The notes: generated from the letters alone by a model not told the origin. A DNA stretch of 64,000 bases from Megachile rotundata (GCF_050947335.1 NW_027473858.1:62001-126000), one strand, 5' to 3'; counted from the first letter of the stretch, positions 13,198 to 29,304 are shown. Program-made: numbers and translations.

Positions 13198-15604
13198 ATA
13201 GAACGACAATTACTATACTTATTACTCTTATTATTATCAATCTAACTCATATTATTAGCCATATTATGCTTATATGATCAATAGGACGAGAATTACTACA
13301 CTCATTACTCTTATTATTATCAATCTAACTCATATTATTAACCATATTATGCTTGTATGATCGATAGGACGACAATTACTATACTCATTACTCTTATTAT
13401 TATCAGTCTAACTCATATTATTAGGCATATTATGCTTATATGATCGATATAACGACAATTACTATACTTATTACTCTCATTATTATCAATCTAACTCATA
13501 TTATTAGCCATATTGTGCTTATATGATCGATAGAACGACAATTACTATACTTATTACTCTTATTATCATCAATCTAACTCATATTATTAGCCATATTATG
13601 CTTATATGATCGATAGGACGACAATTACTATACTCATTACTCTTATCATTATCAATCTAAATCATATTATTAGCCATATTATGCTTATATGATCGATATA
13701 ACGACAATTACTATACTTATTACACTCACTATTATCAATCTAACTCATATTATTAGCCATATTATGGTTATATGACCGATAGAACGACAATTACCATACT
13801 TATTACTCTTATTATTATCAATCTAACTCATATTATTAGCCATATTATGCTTATATGATCAATAGGACGAGAATTACTACACTCATTACTCTTATTATTA
13901 TCAATCTAACTCATATTATTAGCCATATTATGCTTGTATGATCGATAGGACGACAATTACTATACTCATTACTCTTATTATTATCAGTCTAACTCATATT
14001 ATTAGGCATATTATGCTTATATGATCGATATAACGACAATTACTATACTTATTACTCTCATTATTATCAATCTAACTCATATTATTAGCCATATTGTGCT
14101 TATATGATCGATAGAACGACAATTACTATACTTATTACTCTTATTATCATCAATCTAACTCATATTATTAGCCATATTATGCTTATATGATCGATAGGAC
14201 GACAATTACTATACTCATTACTCTTATCATTATCAATCTAAATCATATTATTAGCCATATTATGCTTATATGATCGATATAACGACAATTACTATACTTA
14301 TTACACTCATTATTATCAATCTAACTCATATTATTAGCCATATTATGGTTATATGACCGATAGCACGACAATTACTATACTTATTACTCTTATTATTATC
14401 AATCTAACTCATATTATTAGCCATATTATGCTTATATGATCGATGGGACGACAATTACTATACTCATTACTCTTATCATTATCAATCTAAATCATATTAT
14501 TAGCCATATTATGCTTATATGATCGATATAACGACAATTACTATACTTATTACACTCACTGTTATCAAACTAACTCATATTATTAGTTATATTATGGTTA
14601 TATGACCGATAGAACGACAATTACTATACTTATTACACTCACTATTATCAATCTAACTCATATTATTAGCCATATTATGGTTATATGACCGATAGGACGA
14701 CAATTACTATACTCATTACTCTTATTATTATCAATCTAACTCATATTATTAGCCATATTATGCGTATATGATCGATAGGACGACAATTACTATACTCATT
14801 ACTCTTATCATTATCAATCTAAATCATATTATTGGCTATATTATGCTTATATGATCGATATAACGACAATTACTATACTTATTACACTCACTGTTATCAA
14901 ACTAACTCATATTATTAGCCATATTATGCTTATATGATCGATAGGACGACAATTACTATACTCATTACTCTTATTATTATCAATCTAACTCATATTATTA
15001 GCCATATTATGCTTATATGATCGATATAACGACAATTACTATACTTATTACACTCACTGTTATCAATCTAACTCATATTATTAGCCATATTATGCTTATA
15101 TGATCGATATAACGACAATTACTATACTTATTACACTCACTGTTATCAAACTAACTCATATTATTGGCCATATTATGGTTATATGACCGATAGAACGACA
15201 ATTACTATACTTATTACACTCACTATTATCAATCTAACTCATATTATTAGACATATTATGGTTATATGACCGATAGAACGACAATTACTATACTTATTAC
15301 TCTTATTATTATCAATCTAACTCATATTATTAGCCATATTATGCTTATATGATCGATAGGACGACAATTACTATACTCATTACTCTTATTATTATCAATC
15401 TAACTCATATTATTAGCCATATTATGCTTATATGATCGATAGGACGACAATTACTATACTCATTACTCTTATTATTATCAGTCTAACTCATATTATTAGC
15501 CATATTATGCTTATATGATCGATATAACGACAATTACTATACTTATTACACTCACTGTTATCAATCCAACTCATATTATTAGCCATATTATGCTTATATT
15601 ATCG
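13198..15604. repeat. 29-unit block, second copy of 5977-8383
   Basis: This is the downstream partner of 5977-8383 at a shift of 7221 bp. It is followed directly by the partner of 9795-12450, so 13198-18343 forms one continuous 5.1 kb copy that lacks the 17 units lying between 8384 and 9794 in the upstream copy. Private changes include taccatact near 13793 and gatgggacg near 14443. Confidence 0.88.
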
Positions 15605-18343
15605 ATAGAACGACAATTACTATACTTATTACTCCCATTATTATCAATCTAACTCATATTATTATCCATATTGTGCTTATATGATCGATAGAACGACAAT
15701 TACTATACTCATTACTCTTATTATTATCAATCTAACTCATATTATTAGCCATATTATGCTTATATGATCGATAGGAATACAATTACTATACTCATTACTC
15801 TTATTATTATCAATCTAGCTCATATTATTAGCCATATTATGCGTATATGATCGATAGGACGACAATTACTATACTCATTACTCTTATCATTATCAATCTA
15901 AATCATATTATTAGCCATATTATGCTTATATGATCGATATAACGACAATTACTATACTTATTACACTCACTGTTATCAAACTAACTCATATTATTGGCCA
16001 TATTATGGTTATATGACCGATAGAACGACAATTACTATACTTATAACACTCACTATTATCAATCTAACTCATATTATTAGCCATATTATGCTTATATGAT
16101 CGATAGAACGACAATTACTATACTTATTACACTCACTATTATCAAGCTAACTCATATTATTAGCCATATTATGGTTATATGACCGATAGAACGACAATTA
16201 CTATACTTATTACTCTTATTATTATCAATCTAACTCGTATTATTAGCCATATTATGCTTATATGATCGATAGGACGACAATTACTATACTCATTACACTT
16301 ATTATTATCAATCTAACTCATATTATTAGCCATATTATGCTTATATGATCGATAGAACGACAATTACTATACTTATTACTCTCATTATTATCAATCTAAC
16401 TCATATTATTAGCCATATTGTGCTTATATGATCGATAGAACGACAATTACTATACTTATTACTCTTATTATTATCAATCTAACTCATATTATTAGCCATA
16501 TTATGCTTATATGATCGATAGGACGACAATTACTATACTTATTACTCTTATTATTATCAGTCTAACTCATATTATTAGCCATATTATGCTTATATGATCG
16601 ATATAACGACAATTACTATACTTATTACACTCACTGTTATCAATCCAACTCATATTATTAGCCATATTATGCTTATATGATCGATAGAACGACAATTACT
16701 ATACTTATTACTCCCATTATTATCAATCTAACTCATATTATTAGCCATATTATGCTTATATGATCGATAGGACGACAATTACTATACTCATTACTCTTAT
16801 TATTATCAATCTAACTCATTTTATTAGCCATATTATGCTTATATGATCGATAGGACGACAATAACTATACTCATTACTCTTATTATTATCAATCTAACTC
16901 ATATTATTAGCCATATTATGCTTATATGATCGATAGGACGACAATTACTATACTCATTACTCTTATTATTATCAATCTAACTCATATTATTAGCCATATT
17001 ATGCTTATATGATCGATAGGACGACAATTACTATACTCATTACTCTTATTATTTTCAATCTAACTCATATTATTAGCCATATTATGCTTATATGATCGAT
17101 AGGACGACAATTACTATACTCATTACTCTTATTATTATCAATCTAACTCATATTATTAGGCATATTATGCTTATATGATCGATATAACGACAATTACTAT
17201 ACTTATTACACTCACTGTTATCAATCCAACTCATATTACTAGCCATATTGTGCTTATATGATCGATAGAACGACAATTACTATACTTATTACTCTTATTA
17301 TTATCAATTCAACTCATATTATTAGCCATATTATGCTTATATGATCGATAGGACGACAATTACTATAATCATTACTCTTATTATTATCAATCTAACTCAT
17401 ATTATTAGCCATATTATGCTTATATAATCGATAGGACGACAATTACTATACTCATTACTCTTATTATTATCAATCTAACTCATATTATTAGCCATATTAT
17501 GCTTATATGATCGATAGGACGACAATTGCTATACTCATTACTCTTATTATTATCAATCTAACTCATATTATTAGCCATATTATGCTTACATGATCGATAG
17601 GACGACAATTACTATACTCATTACTCTTATCATTATCAATCTAAATCATATTATTAGCCATATTATGCTTATATGATCGATATAACGACAATTACTATAC
17701 TTATTACACTCACTGTTATCAAACTAACTCATATTATTAGCCATATTATGGTTATATGACCGATAGAACATCAATTACTATGCTTATTACTCTTATTATT
17801 ATCAATCTAACTCATATTATTAGCCATATTATGCTTATATGATCGATAGGACGACAATTACTATACTCATTACTCTTATTATTATCAATCTAACTCATAT
17901 TATTAGGCATATTATGCTTATATGATCGATCTAACGACAATTACTATACTTATTACTCTCATTATTATCAATCTCACTCATATTATTTGCCATATTGTGC
18001 TTATATGATCGATAGATCGACAATTACTATACTTATTACTCTTATTATCATCAATCTAACTCATATTATTAGCCATATTATGCTTATATGATCGATAGGA
18101 CGACAAATACTATAATCATTACTCTTATTATTATCAATCTAACTCATATTATTAGCCATATTATGCTTATATGATCGATAGGACGACAATTGCTATACTC
18201 ATTACTCTTATTATTATCAATCTAACTCATATTATTAGCCATATTATGCTTATATGATCGATAGGACGACAATTACTATACTCATTACTCTTATTATTAT
18301 CAATCTAACTCATATTATTAGCCATATTATGCTTATATGATCA
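15605..18343. repeat. 33-unit block, second copy of 9795-12450
   Basis: This partner of 9795-12450 has one extra unit: adjacent gaacg units at 16020 (with ttataacact) and 16103 (with caagctaac) correspond to a single unit at 10210. The last 420 bp carry several private substitutions (see findings). Beyond 18343 the unit begins with caattgg and the match ends. Confidence 0.88.
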
Positions 18344-20335
18344 ATTGGACGACAATTACTACACTCATTACTCTTATTATTATCAATCTAACTCATATTA
18401 TTAGCCATATTATGCTTATATGATCGATAGGACGACAATTACTATACTCATTACTCTTATCATTATCAATCTAAATCATATTATTAGCCATATTATGCTT
18501 ATATGATCGATATAACGACAATTACTATACTTATTACACTCATTATTATCAATCTAACTCATATTATTAGCCATATTATGGTTATATGACCGATAGCACG
18601 ACAATTACTATGCTTATTACTCTTATTATTATCAATCTAACTCATATTATTAGCCATATTATGCTTATATGATCGATAGAACGACAATTACTATACTTAT
18701 TACTCTCATTATTATCAATCTAACTCATATTATTAGCCATATTATGCTTATATGATCGATAGGACGACAATTACTATACTCATTACTCTTATTATTATCA
18801 ATCTAACTCATATTATTAGCCATATTATGCTTATATGATCGATATAACGACAATTACTATACTTATTACACTCACTGTTATCAAACTAACTCATATTATT
18901 AGCCATATTATGGTTATATGACCGATAGAACGACAATTACTATACTTATTACACTCACTATTATCAATCTAACTCATATTATTAGCCATATTATGGTTAT
19001 ATGACCGATAGGACGACAATGACTATACTCATTACTCTTATTATTATCAATCTAACTCATATTATTAGCCATATTATGCGTATATGATCGATAGGACGAC
19101 AATTACTATACTCATTACTCTTATTATTATCAATCTAACTCATATTATTAGCCATATTATGCTTATATGATCGATATGACGACAATTACTATACTCAATA
19201 CTCGTATTATTATCAATCTAACTCATATTATTAGCCATATTATGCTTACATGATCGATAGGACGACAATTACTATACTCATTACTCTTATCATTATCAAT
19301 CTAAATCATATTATTAGCCATATTATGCTTATATGATCGATATAACGACAATTACTATACTTATTACACTCACTGTTATCAAACTAACTCATATTATTGG
19401 CCATATTATGGTTATATGACCGATAGAACGACAATTACTATACTTATTACACTCACTATTATCAATCTAACTCATATTATTAGCCATATTATGCTTATAT
19501 GATCGATAGGACGACAATTACTATACTCATTACTCTTATCATTATCAATCTAAATCATATTATTAGCCATATTATGCTTATATGATCGATATAACGACAA
19601 TTACTATACTTATTACACTCATTATTATCAATCTAACTCACATTATTAGCCATATTATGGTTATATGACCGATAGCACGACAATTACTATGCTTATTACT
19701 CTTATTATTATCACTCTAACTCATATTATTAGCCATATTATGCTTATATGATCGATAGAACGACAATTACTATACTTATTACTCTCATTATTATCAATCT
19801 AACTCATATTATTAGCCATATTATGCTTATATGATCGATAGGACGACAATTACTATACTCATTACTCTTATTATTATCAATCTAACTCATATTATTAGCC
19901 ATATTATGCTTATATGATCGATATAACGACAATTACTATACTTATTACACTCACTGTTATCAAACTAACTCATATTATTAGCCATATTATGGTTATATGA
20001 CCGATAGAACGACAATTACTATACTTATTACACTCACTGTTATCAATCTAACTCATATTATTAGCCATATTATGGTTATATGACCGATAGGACGACAATT
20101 ACTATACTCATTACTCTTATTATTATCAATCTAACTCATATTATTAGCCATATTATGCGTATATGATCGATAGGACGACAATTACTATACTCATTACTCT
20201 TATCATTATCAATCTAAATCATATTATTAGCCATATTATGCTTATATGATCGATATAACGACAATTACTATACTTATTACACTCACTGTTATCAAACTAA
20301 CTCATATTATTGGCCATATTATGGTTATATGACCG
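18344..20335. repeat. 24 units showing the D-G-E-F-A-B-C-A order twice
   Basis: Units at 18427 (D), 18510 (G), 18593 (E), 18676 (F), 18759 (A), 18842 (B), 18925 (C) and 19008 (A with gcgt) are followed by an A unit, an atatgacg unit with caatactcg, and D, B and C units. The order D-G-E-F-A-B-C-A(gcgt) then restarts at 19506, 13 units (1079 bp) later. This is a clear example of the succession seen in much of the window. Confidence 0.85.
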
Positions 20336-22825
20336 ATAGAACGACAATTACTATGCTTATTACTCTTATTATTATCAATCTAACTCATATTATTAGCCAT
20401 ATTATGCTTATATGATCGATAGAACGACAATTACTATACTTATTACTCTCATTATTATCAACCTAACTCATATTATTAGCCATATTATGCTTATATGATC
20501 GATAGGACGACAATTACTATACTCATTACTCTTATTATTATCAATCTAACTCATATTATTAGCCATATTATGGTTATATGACCGATAGAACGACAATTAC
20601 TATACTTATTACACTCACTATTATCAATCTAACTCATATTATTAGCCATATTATGGTTATATGACCGATAGGACGACAATTACTATACTCATTACTCTTA
20701 TTATTATCAATCTAACTCATATTATTAGCCATATTATGCGTATATGATCGATCGGACGACAATTACTATACTCATTACTCTTATCATTATCAATCTAAAT
20801 CATATTATTAGCCATATTATGCTTATATGATCGATATAACGACAATTACTATACTTATTACACTCACTGTTATCAAACTAACTCATATTATTGGCCATAT
20901 TATGGTTATATGACCGATAGAACGACCATTACTATACTTATTACACTCACTGTTATCAAACTAACTCATATTATTAGCCATATTATGGTTATATGACCGA
21001 TAGAACGACAATTACTATACTTATTACTCTTATTATTATCAATCTAACTCATATTATTAGCCATATTATGCTTATATGATCGATAGGACGACAATTACTA
21101 TACTCATTACTCTTATTATTATCAATCTAACTCATATTATTAGCCATATTATGCTTATATGATCGATATAACGACAATTACTATACTTTTTGCTCTCATT
21201 ATTATCAATCTAACTCATATTATTAGCCATATTATGGTTATATGACCGATAGCACGACAATTACTATGCTCATTACTCTTATTATTATCAATCTAACTCA
21301 TATTATTAGCCATATTATGCTTATATGATCGATAGAACGACAATTACTATACTTATTACTCTCATTATTATCAACCTAATTCATATTATTAGCCATATTA
21401 TGCTTATATGATCGATAGGACGACAATTACTATACTCATTACTCTTATTATTATCAATCTAACTCATATTATTAGCCATATTATGCTTATATGATCGATA
21501 TAACGACAATTACTATACTTATTACACTCACTGTTATCAAACTAACTCATATTATTAGCCATATTATGGTTATATGACCGATAGAACGACAAACACTATA
21601 CTTATTACACTCACTATTATCAATCTAACTCATATTATTAGCCATATTATGGTTATATGACCGATAGGACGACAATTACTATACTTATTACTCTTATTAT
21701 TATCAATCTAACTCATATTATTAGCCATATTATGCTTATCTGATCGATAGGACGACAGTTACTATACTCATTACTCTTATTATTATCAATCTAGCTCATA
21801 TTATTAGCCATATTATGCTTATATGATCGATAGAACGACAATTACTATACTTATTACACTCACTGTTATCAATCTAACTCATATTATTAGCCATATTATG
21901 CTTATATGATCGATAGGACGACAATTACTATACTCATTACTCTTATCATTATCAATCTAAATCATATTATTAGCCATATTATGCTTATATGATCGATATA
22001 ACGACAATTACTATACTTATTACACTCATTATTATCAATCTAACTCATATTATTAGCCATATTATGCTTATATGATCGATAGGACGACAATTACTATACT
22101 CATTACTCTTATTATTATCAAACTAACTCATATTATTAGCCATATTATGCTTATATGATCGATAGGACGACAATTACTATACTCATTACTCTTATTATTA
22201 TCAATCTAACTCATATTATTAGCCATATTATGCTTATATGATCGATAGGACGACAATTACTATACTCATTACTCTTATTATTATCAATCTAACTCATATT
22301 ATTAGGCATATTATGCTTATATGATCGATATAACGACAATTACTATACTTATTACACTCACTGTTATCAATCCAACTCATATTACGAGCCATATTATGGT
22401 TATATGACCGATAGAACGACAATTACTATACTTATTACTCTTATTATTATCAATCTAACTCATATTATTAGCCATATTATGCTTATATGATCGATAGGAC
22501 GACAGTTACTATACTCATTACTCTTATTATTATCAATCTAGCTCATATTATTAGCCATATTATGCTTATATGATCGATATAACGACAATTACTATACTTA
22601 TTACACTCACTGTTATCAATCTAACTCATATTATTAGCCATATTATGCTTATATGATCGATAGGACGACAATTACTATACTCATTACTCTTATTATTATC
22701 AATCTAACTCATATTATTAGCCATATTATGGTTATATGACCGATAGAACGACAAACACTATACTTATTACACTCACAATTATCAATCTAACTCATATTAT
22801 TAGCCATATTATGGTTATATGATCG
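20336..22825. repeat. 30-unit higher-order repeat, copy 1 (2490 bp)
   Basis: Thirty units are repeated immediately downstream. Rare markers present in both copies: atcggacgac (20751 and 23241), gaacgaccatt (near 20919 and 23409), ctttttgctctc (near 21185 and 23675), aaacactatac, gcttatctgatcg (near 21736 and 24226), attacgagcc (near 22382 and 24872) and cacaattatc (near 22775 and 25265). I saw no difference between the copies in the parts compared line by line. Confidence 0.95.
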
Positions 22826-25315
22826 ATAGGACGACAATTACTATGCTTATTACTCTTATTATTATCAATCTAACTCATATTATTAGCCATATTATGCTTA
22901 TATGATCGATAGAACGACAATTACTATACTTATTACTCTCATTATTATCAACCTAACTCATATTATTAGCCATATTATGCTTATATGATCGATAGGACGA
23001 CAATTACTATACTCATTACTCTTATTATTATCAATCTAACTCATATTATTAGCCATATTATGGTTATATGACCGATAGAACGACAATTACTATACTTATT
23101 ACACTCACTATTATCAATCTAACTCATATTATTAGCCATATTATGGTTATATGACCGATAGGACGACAATTACTATACTCATTACTCTTATTATTATCAA
23201 TCTAACTCATATTATTAGCCATATTATGCGTATATGATCGATCGGACGACAATTACTATACTCATTACTCTTATCATTATCAATCTAAATCATATTATTA
23301 GCCATATTATGCTTATATGATCGATATAACGACAATTACTATACTTATTACACTCACTGTTATCAAACTAACTCATATTATTGGCCATATTATGGTTATA
23401 TGACCGATAGAACGACCATTACTATACTTATTACACTCACTGTTATCAAACTAACTCATATTATTAGCCATATTATGGTTATATGACCGATAGAACGACA
23501 ATTACTATACTTATTACTCTTATTATTATCAATCTAACTCATATTATTAGCCATATTATGCTTATATGATCGATAGGACGACAATTACTATACTCATTAC
23601 TCTTATTATTATCAATCTAACTCATATTATTAGCCATATTATGCTTATATGATCGATATAACGACAATTACTATACTTTTTGCTCTCATTATTATCAATC
23701 TAACTCATATTATTAGCCATATTATGGTTATATGACCGATAGCACGACAATTACTATGCTCATTACTCTTATTATTATCAATCTAACTCATATTATTAGC
23801 CATATTATGCTTATATGATCGATAGAACGACAATTACTATACTTATTACTCTCATTATTATCAACCTAATTCATATTATTAGCCATATTATGCTTATATG
23901 ATCGATAGGACGACAATTACTATACTCATTACTCTTATTATTATCAATCTAACTCATATTATTAGCCATATTATGCTTATATGATCGATATAACGACAAT
24001 TACTATACTTATTACACTCACTGTTATCAAACTAACTCATATTATTAGCCATATTATGGTTATATGACCGATAGAACGACAAACACTATACTTATTACAC
24101 TCACTATTATCAATCTAACTCATATTATTAGCCATATTATGGTTATATGACCGATAGGACGACAATTACTATACTTATTACTCTTATTATTATCAATCTA
24201 ACTCATATTATTAGCCATATTATGCTTATCTGATCGATAGGACGACAGTTACTATACTCATTACTCTTATTATTATCAATCTAGCTCATATTATTAGCCA
24301 TATTATGCTTATATGATCGATAGAACGACAATTACTATACTTATTACACTCACTGTTATCAATCTAACTCATATTATTAGCCATATTATGCTTATATGAT
24401 CGATAGGACGACAATTACTATACTCATTACTCTTATCATTATCAATCTAAATCATATTATTAGCCATATTATGCTTATATGATCGATATAACGACAATTA
24501 CTATACTTATTACACTCATTATTATCAATCTAACTCATATTATTAGCCATATTATGCTTATATGATCGATAGGACGACAATTACTATACTCATTACTCTT
24601 ATTATTATCAAACTAACTCATATTATTAGCCATATTATGCTTATATGATCGATAGGACGACAATTACTATACTCATTACTCTTATTATTATCAATCTAAC
24701 TCATATTATTAGCCATATTATGCTTATATGATCGATAGGACGACAATTACTATACTCATTACTCTTATTATTATCAATCTAACTCATATTATTAGGCATA
24801 TTATGCTTATATGATCGATATAACGACAATTACTATACTTATTACACTCACTGTTATCAATCCAACTCATATTACGAGCCATATTATGGTTATATGACCG
24901 ATAGAACGACAATTACTATACTTATTACTCTTATTATTATCAATCTAACTCATATTATTAGCCATATTATGCTTATATGATCGATAGGACGACAGTTACT
25001 ATACTCATTACTCTTATTATTATCAATCTAGCTCATATTATTAGCCATATTATGCTTATATGATCGATATAACGACAATTACTATACTTATTACACTCAC
25101 TGTTATCAATCTAACTCATATTATTAGCCATATTATGCTTATATGATCGATAGGACGACAATTACTATACTCATTACTCTTATTATTATCAATCTAACTC
25201 ATATTATTAGCCATATTATGGTTATATGACCGATAGAACGACAAACACTATACTTATTACACTCACAATTATCAATCTAACTCATATTATTAGCCATATT
25301 ATGGTTATATGATCG
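22826..25315. repeat. 30-unit higher-order repeat, copy 2 (2490 bp)
   Basis: This is the second copy of 20336-22825. Its first unit begins ggacg but continues with ctatgctt, a hybrid expected at the junction: the start resembles the unit that follows the repeat at 25316 (ggacgtc) and the rest matches 20336. The apparent identity of the copies suggests a recent event, or an assembly duplication. Confidence 0.95.
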
Positions 25316-27228
25316 ATAGGACGTCAATTACTATACTCATTACTCTTATCATTATCAATCTAAATCATATTATTAGCCATATTATGCTTATATGATCGAT
25401 ATAACGACAATTACTATACTTATTACACTCACTGTTATCAAACTAACTCATATTATTGGCCATATTATGGTTATATGACCGATAGAACGACAATTGCTAT
25501 ACTTATTACACTCACTATTATCAATCTAACTCATATTATTAGCCATATTATGGTTATATGACCGATAGAACGACAATTACTATACTTATTACTCTTATTA
25601 TTATCAATCTAACTCATATTATTAGCCATATTATGCTTATATGATCGATAGGACGACAATTACTATACTCATTACTCTTATTATTATCAATCTAACTCAT
25701 ATTATTAGCCATATTATGCTTATATGATCGATATAACGACAATTACTATACTTATTGCTCTCATTATTATCAATTTAACTCATATTATTAGCCATATTAT
25801 GGTTATATGGCCGATAGCACGACAATTACTATGCTCATTACTCTTATTATTATCAATCTAACTCATATTATTAGCCATATTATGCTTTATATGATCGATA
25901 GAACGACAATTACTATACTTATTACTCTCATTATTATCAACCTAATTCATATTATTAGCCATATTATGCTTATATGATCGATAGGACGACAATTACTATA
26001 CTCATTACTCTTATTATTATCAATCTAACTCATATTATTAGCCATATTATGCTTATATGATCGATATAACGACAATTACTATACTTATTGCTCTCATTAT
26101 TATCAATCTAACTCATATTATTTGCCATATTATGGTTATATGACCGATAGCACGACAATTACTATGCTCATTACTCTTATTATTATCAATCTTAACTCAT
26201 ATTATTAGCCATATTATACTTATATGATCGATAGAACGACAATTACTATACTTATTACTCTCATTATTATCAACCTAATTCATATTATTAGCCATATTAT
26301 GCTTATATGATCGATAGGACGACAATTACTATACTCATTACTCTTATTATTATCAATCTAACTCATATTATTAGCCATATTATGCTCATATGAATCGATA
26401 TAACGACAATTACTATACTTATTACACTCACTGTTATCAAACTAACTCATATTATTAGCCATATTATGGTTCTATGACCGATAGAACGACAAACACTATA
26501 CTTATTACCACTCACTATTATCAATCTAACTCATATTATTAGCCATATTATGGTTATATGACCGATAGAACGACAATTACTATACTTATTACTCTTATTA
26601 TTATCAATCTAACTCATATTATTAGCCATATTATGCTTATATGATCGATAGGACGACAATTACTATACTCATTACTCTTATCATTATCAATCTAAATCAT
26701 ATTATTAGCCATATTATGCTTATATGATCGATATAACGACAATTACTATACTTATTACACTCATTATTATCAATCTAACTCACATTATTAGCCATATTAT
26801 GGTTATATGACCGATAGCACGACAATTACTATGCTTATTACTCTTATTATTATCAATCTAACTCATATTATTAGCCATATTATGCTTATATGATCGATAG
26901 AACGACAATTACTATACTTATTACTCTCATTATTATCAATCTAACTCATATTATTAGCCATATTATGCTTATATGATCGACAGGACGACAATTACTATAC
27001 TCATTACTCTTATTATTATCAATCTAACTCATATTATTAGCCATATTATGCTTATATGATCGATAGAACGACAACTACTATACTTATTACTCTCATTATT
27101 ATCAACCTAACTCATATTATTAGCCATATTATGCTTATATGATCGATAGGACGACAATTACTATACTCATTACTCTTATTATTATCAATCTAACTCATAT
27201 TATTAGCCATATTATGCTTATATGATCG
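25316..27228. repeat. 23 units with a cluster of 1-bp insertions and private changes
   Basis: This region is satellite throughout, but unit length is disturbed. Single-base duplications occur in gctttat (25886-25888), atcttaac (26191-26193), tgaatcg (26393-26394) and ttaccac (26508-26509). Nearby are private substitutions: atttaact near 25775, atggccg near 25808, tttgcc near 26122, ttatactt near 26217, ctcatatg near 26386 and ttctatg near 26470. Two ctatgctc modules sit here, at about 25816 and 26147. Confidence 0.85.
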
Positions 27229-27250
27229 ATAGGACGACAATTACTATACC
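25886..27250. other. Cluster of five 1-bp insertions
   Basis: All five length-increasing changes of the window lie here: 25886-25888, 26191-26193, 26393-26394, 26508-26509 and 27249-27250. Each is a doubling of one base, and the unit phase shifts by one after each. This pattern is typical of uncorrected long-read errors, although real mutation cannot be excluded. Confidence 0.85.
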
Positions 27251-29304
27251 TCATTACTCTTATTATTATCAATCTAACTCATATTATTAGCCATATTATG
27301 CGTATATGATCGATAGGACGACAATTACTATACTCATTACTCTTATCATTATCAATCTAAATCATATTATTAGCCATATTATGCTTATATGATCGATATA
27401 ACGACAATTACTATACTTATTACACTCACTGTTATCACACTAACTCATATTATTGGCCATATTATGGTTATATGACCGATAGAACGACAATTACTATGCT
27501 TATTACTCTTATTATTATCAATCTAACTCATATTATTAGCCATATTATGCTTATATGATCGATAGAACGACAATTACTATACTTATTACTCTCATTATTA
27601 TCAACCTAACTCATATTATTAGCCATATTATGCTTATATGATCGATAGGACGACAATTACTATACTCATTACTCTTATTATTATCAATCTAACTCATATT
27701 ATTAGCCATATTATGCTTATATGATCGATATAACGACAATTACTATACTTATTGCTCTCATTATTATCAATCTAACTCATATTATTAGCCATATTATGGT
27801 TATATGACCGATAGCACGACAATTACTATGCTCATTACTCTTATTATTATCAATCTAACTCATATTATTAGCCATATTATGCTTATATGATCGATAGAAC
27901 GACAATTACTATACTTATTACTCTCATTATTATCAACCTAATTCATATTATTAGCCATATTATGCTTATATGATCGATAGGACGACAATTACTATACTCA
28001 TTACTCTTATTATTATCAATCTAACTCATATTATTAGCCATATTATGCTTATATGATCGATATAACGACAATTACTATACTTATTACACTCACTGTTATC
28101 AAACTAACTCATATTATTAGCCATATTATGGTTATATGACCGATAGAACGACAAACACTATACTTATTACACTCACTATTATCAATCTAACTCATATTAT
28201 TAGCCATATTATGGTTATATGACCGATAGGACGACAATTACTATACTTATTACTCTTATTATTATCAATCTAACTCATATTATTAGCCATATTATGCTTA
28301 TATGATCGATAGGACGACAGTTACTATACTCATTACTCTTATTATTATCAATCTAGCTCATATTATTAGCCATATTATGCTTATATGATCGATATAACGA
28401 CAATTACTATACTTATTACACTCACTGTTATCAATCTAACTCATATTATTAGCCATATTATGCTTATATGATCGATAGGACGACAATTACTATACTCATT
28501 ACTCTTATTATTATCAATCTAACTCATATTATTAGCCATATTATGCTTATATGATCAATAGGACGACAATTACTACACTCATTACTCTTATTATTATCAA
28601 TCTAACTCATATTATTAGCCATATTATGCTTATATGATCGATAGGACGACAATTACTATACTCATTACTCTTATCATTATCAATCTAAATCATATTATTA
28701 GCCATATTATGCTTATATGATCGATATAACGACAATTACTATACTTATTACACTCATTATTATCAATCTAACTCATATTATTAGCCATATTATGCTTATA
28801 TGATCGATAGGACGACAATTACTATACTCATTACTCTTATTATTATCAAACTAACTCATATTATTAGCCATATTATGCTTATATGATCGATAGGACGACA
28901 ATTACTACACTCATTACTCTTATTATTATCAATCTAACTCATATTATTAGCCATATTATGCTTATATGATCGATAGAACGACAATTACTATACTTATTAC
29001 TCTCATTATTATCAACCTAATTCATATTATTAGCCATATTATGCTTATATGATCGATAGGACGACAATTACTATACTCATTACTCTTATTATTATCAATC
29101 TAACTCATATTATTAGCCATATTATGCTTATATGATCGATATAACGACAATTACTATACTTATTACACTCACTGTTATCAAACTAACTCATATTATTAGC
29201 CATATTATGGTTATATGACCGATAGAACGACAATTACTATACTTATTACACTCACTGTTATCAATCTAACTCATATTATTAGCCATATTATGGTTATATG
29301 ACCG
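27229..29304. repeat. 25-unit higher-order repeat, copy 1
   Basis: Units repeat at a shift of 2075 bp (25 x 83). Shared markers: gttatcacac (27431 and 29506), the gctctcatt, ctatgctc and cctaattc run, gacaaacac, gacagtt with tagctc, and gatcaatagg with ctacactc (28558 and 30633). This copy has a 1-bp insertion, tacctc, at 27249-27250. The final unit, at 29222, is not shared. Confidence 0.92.
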
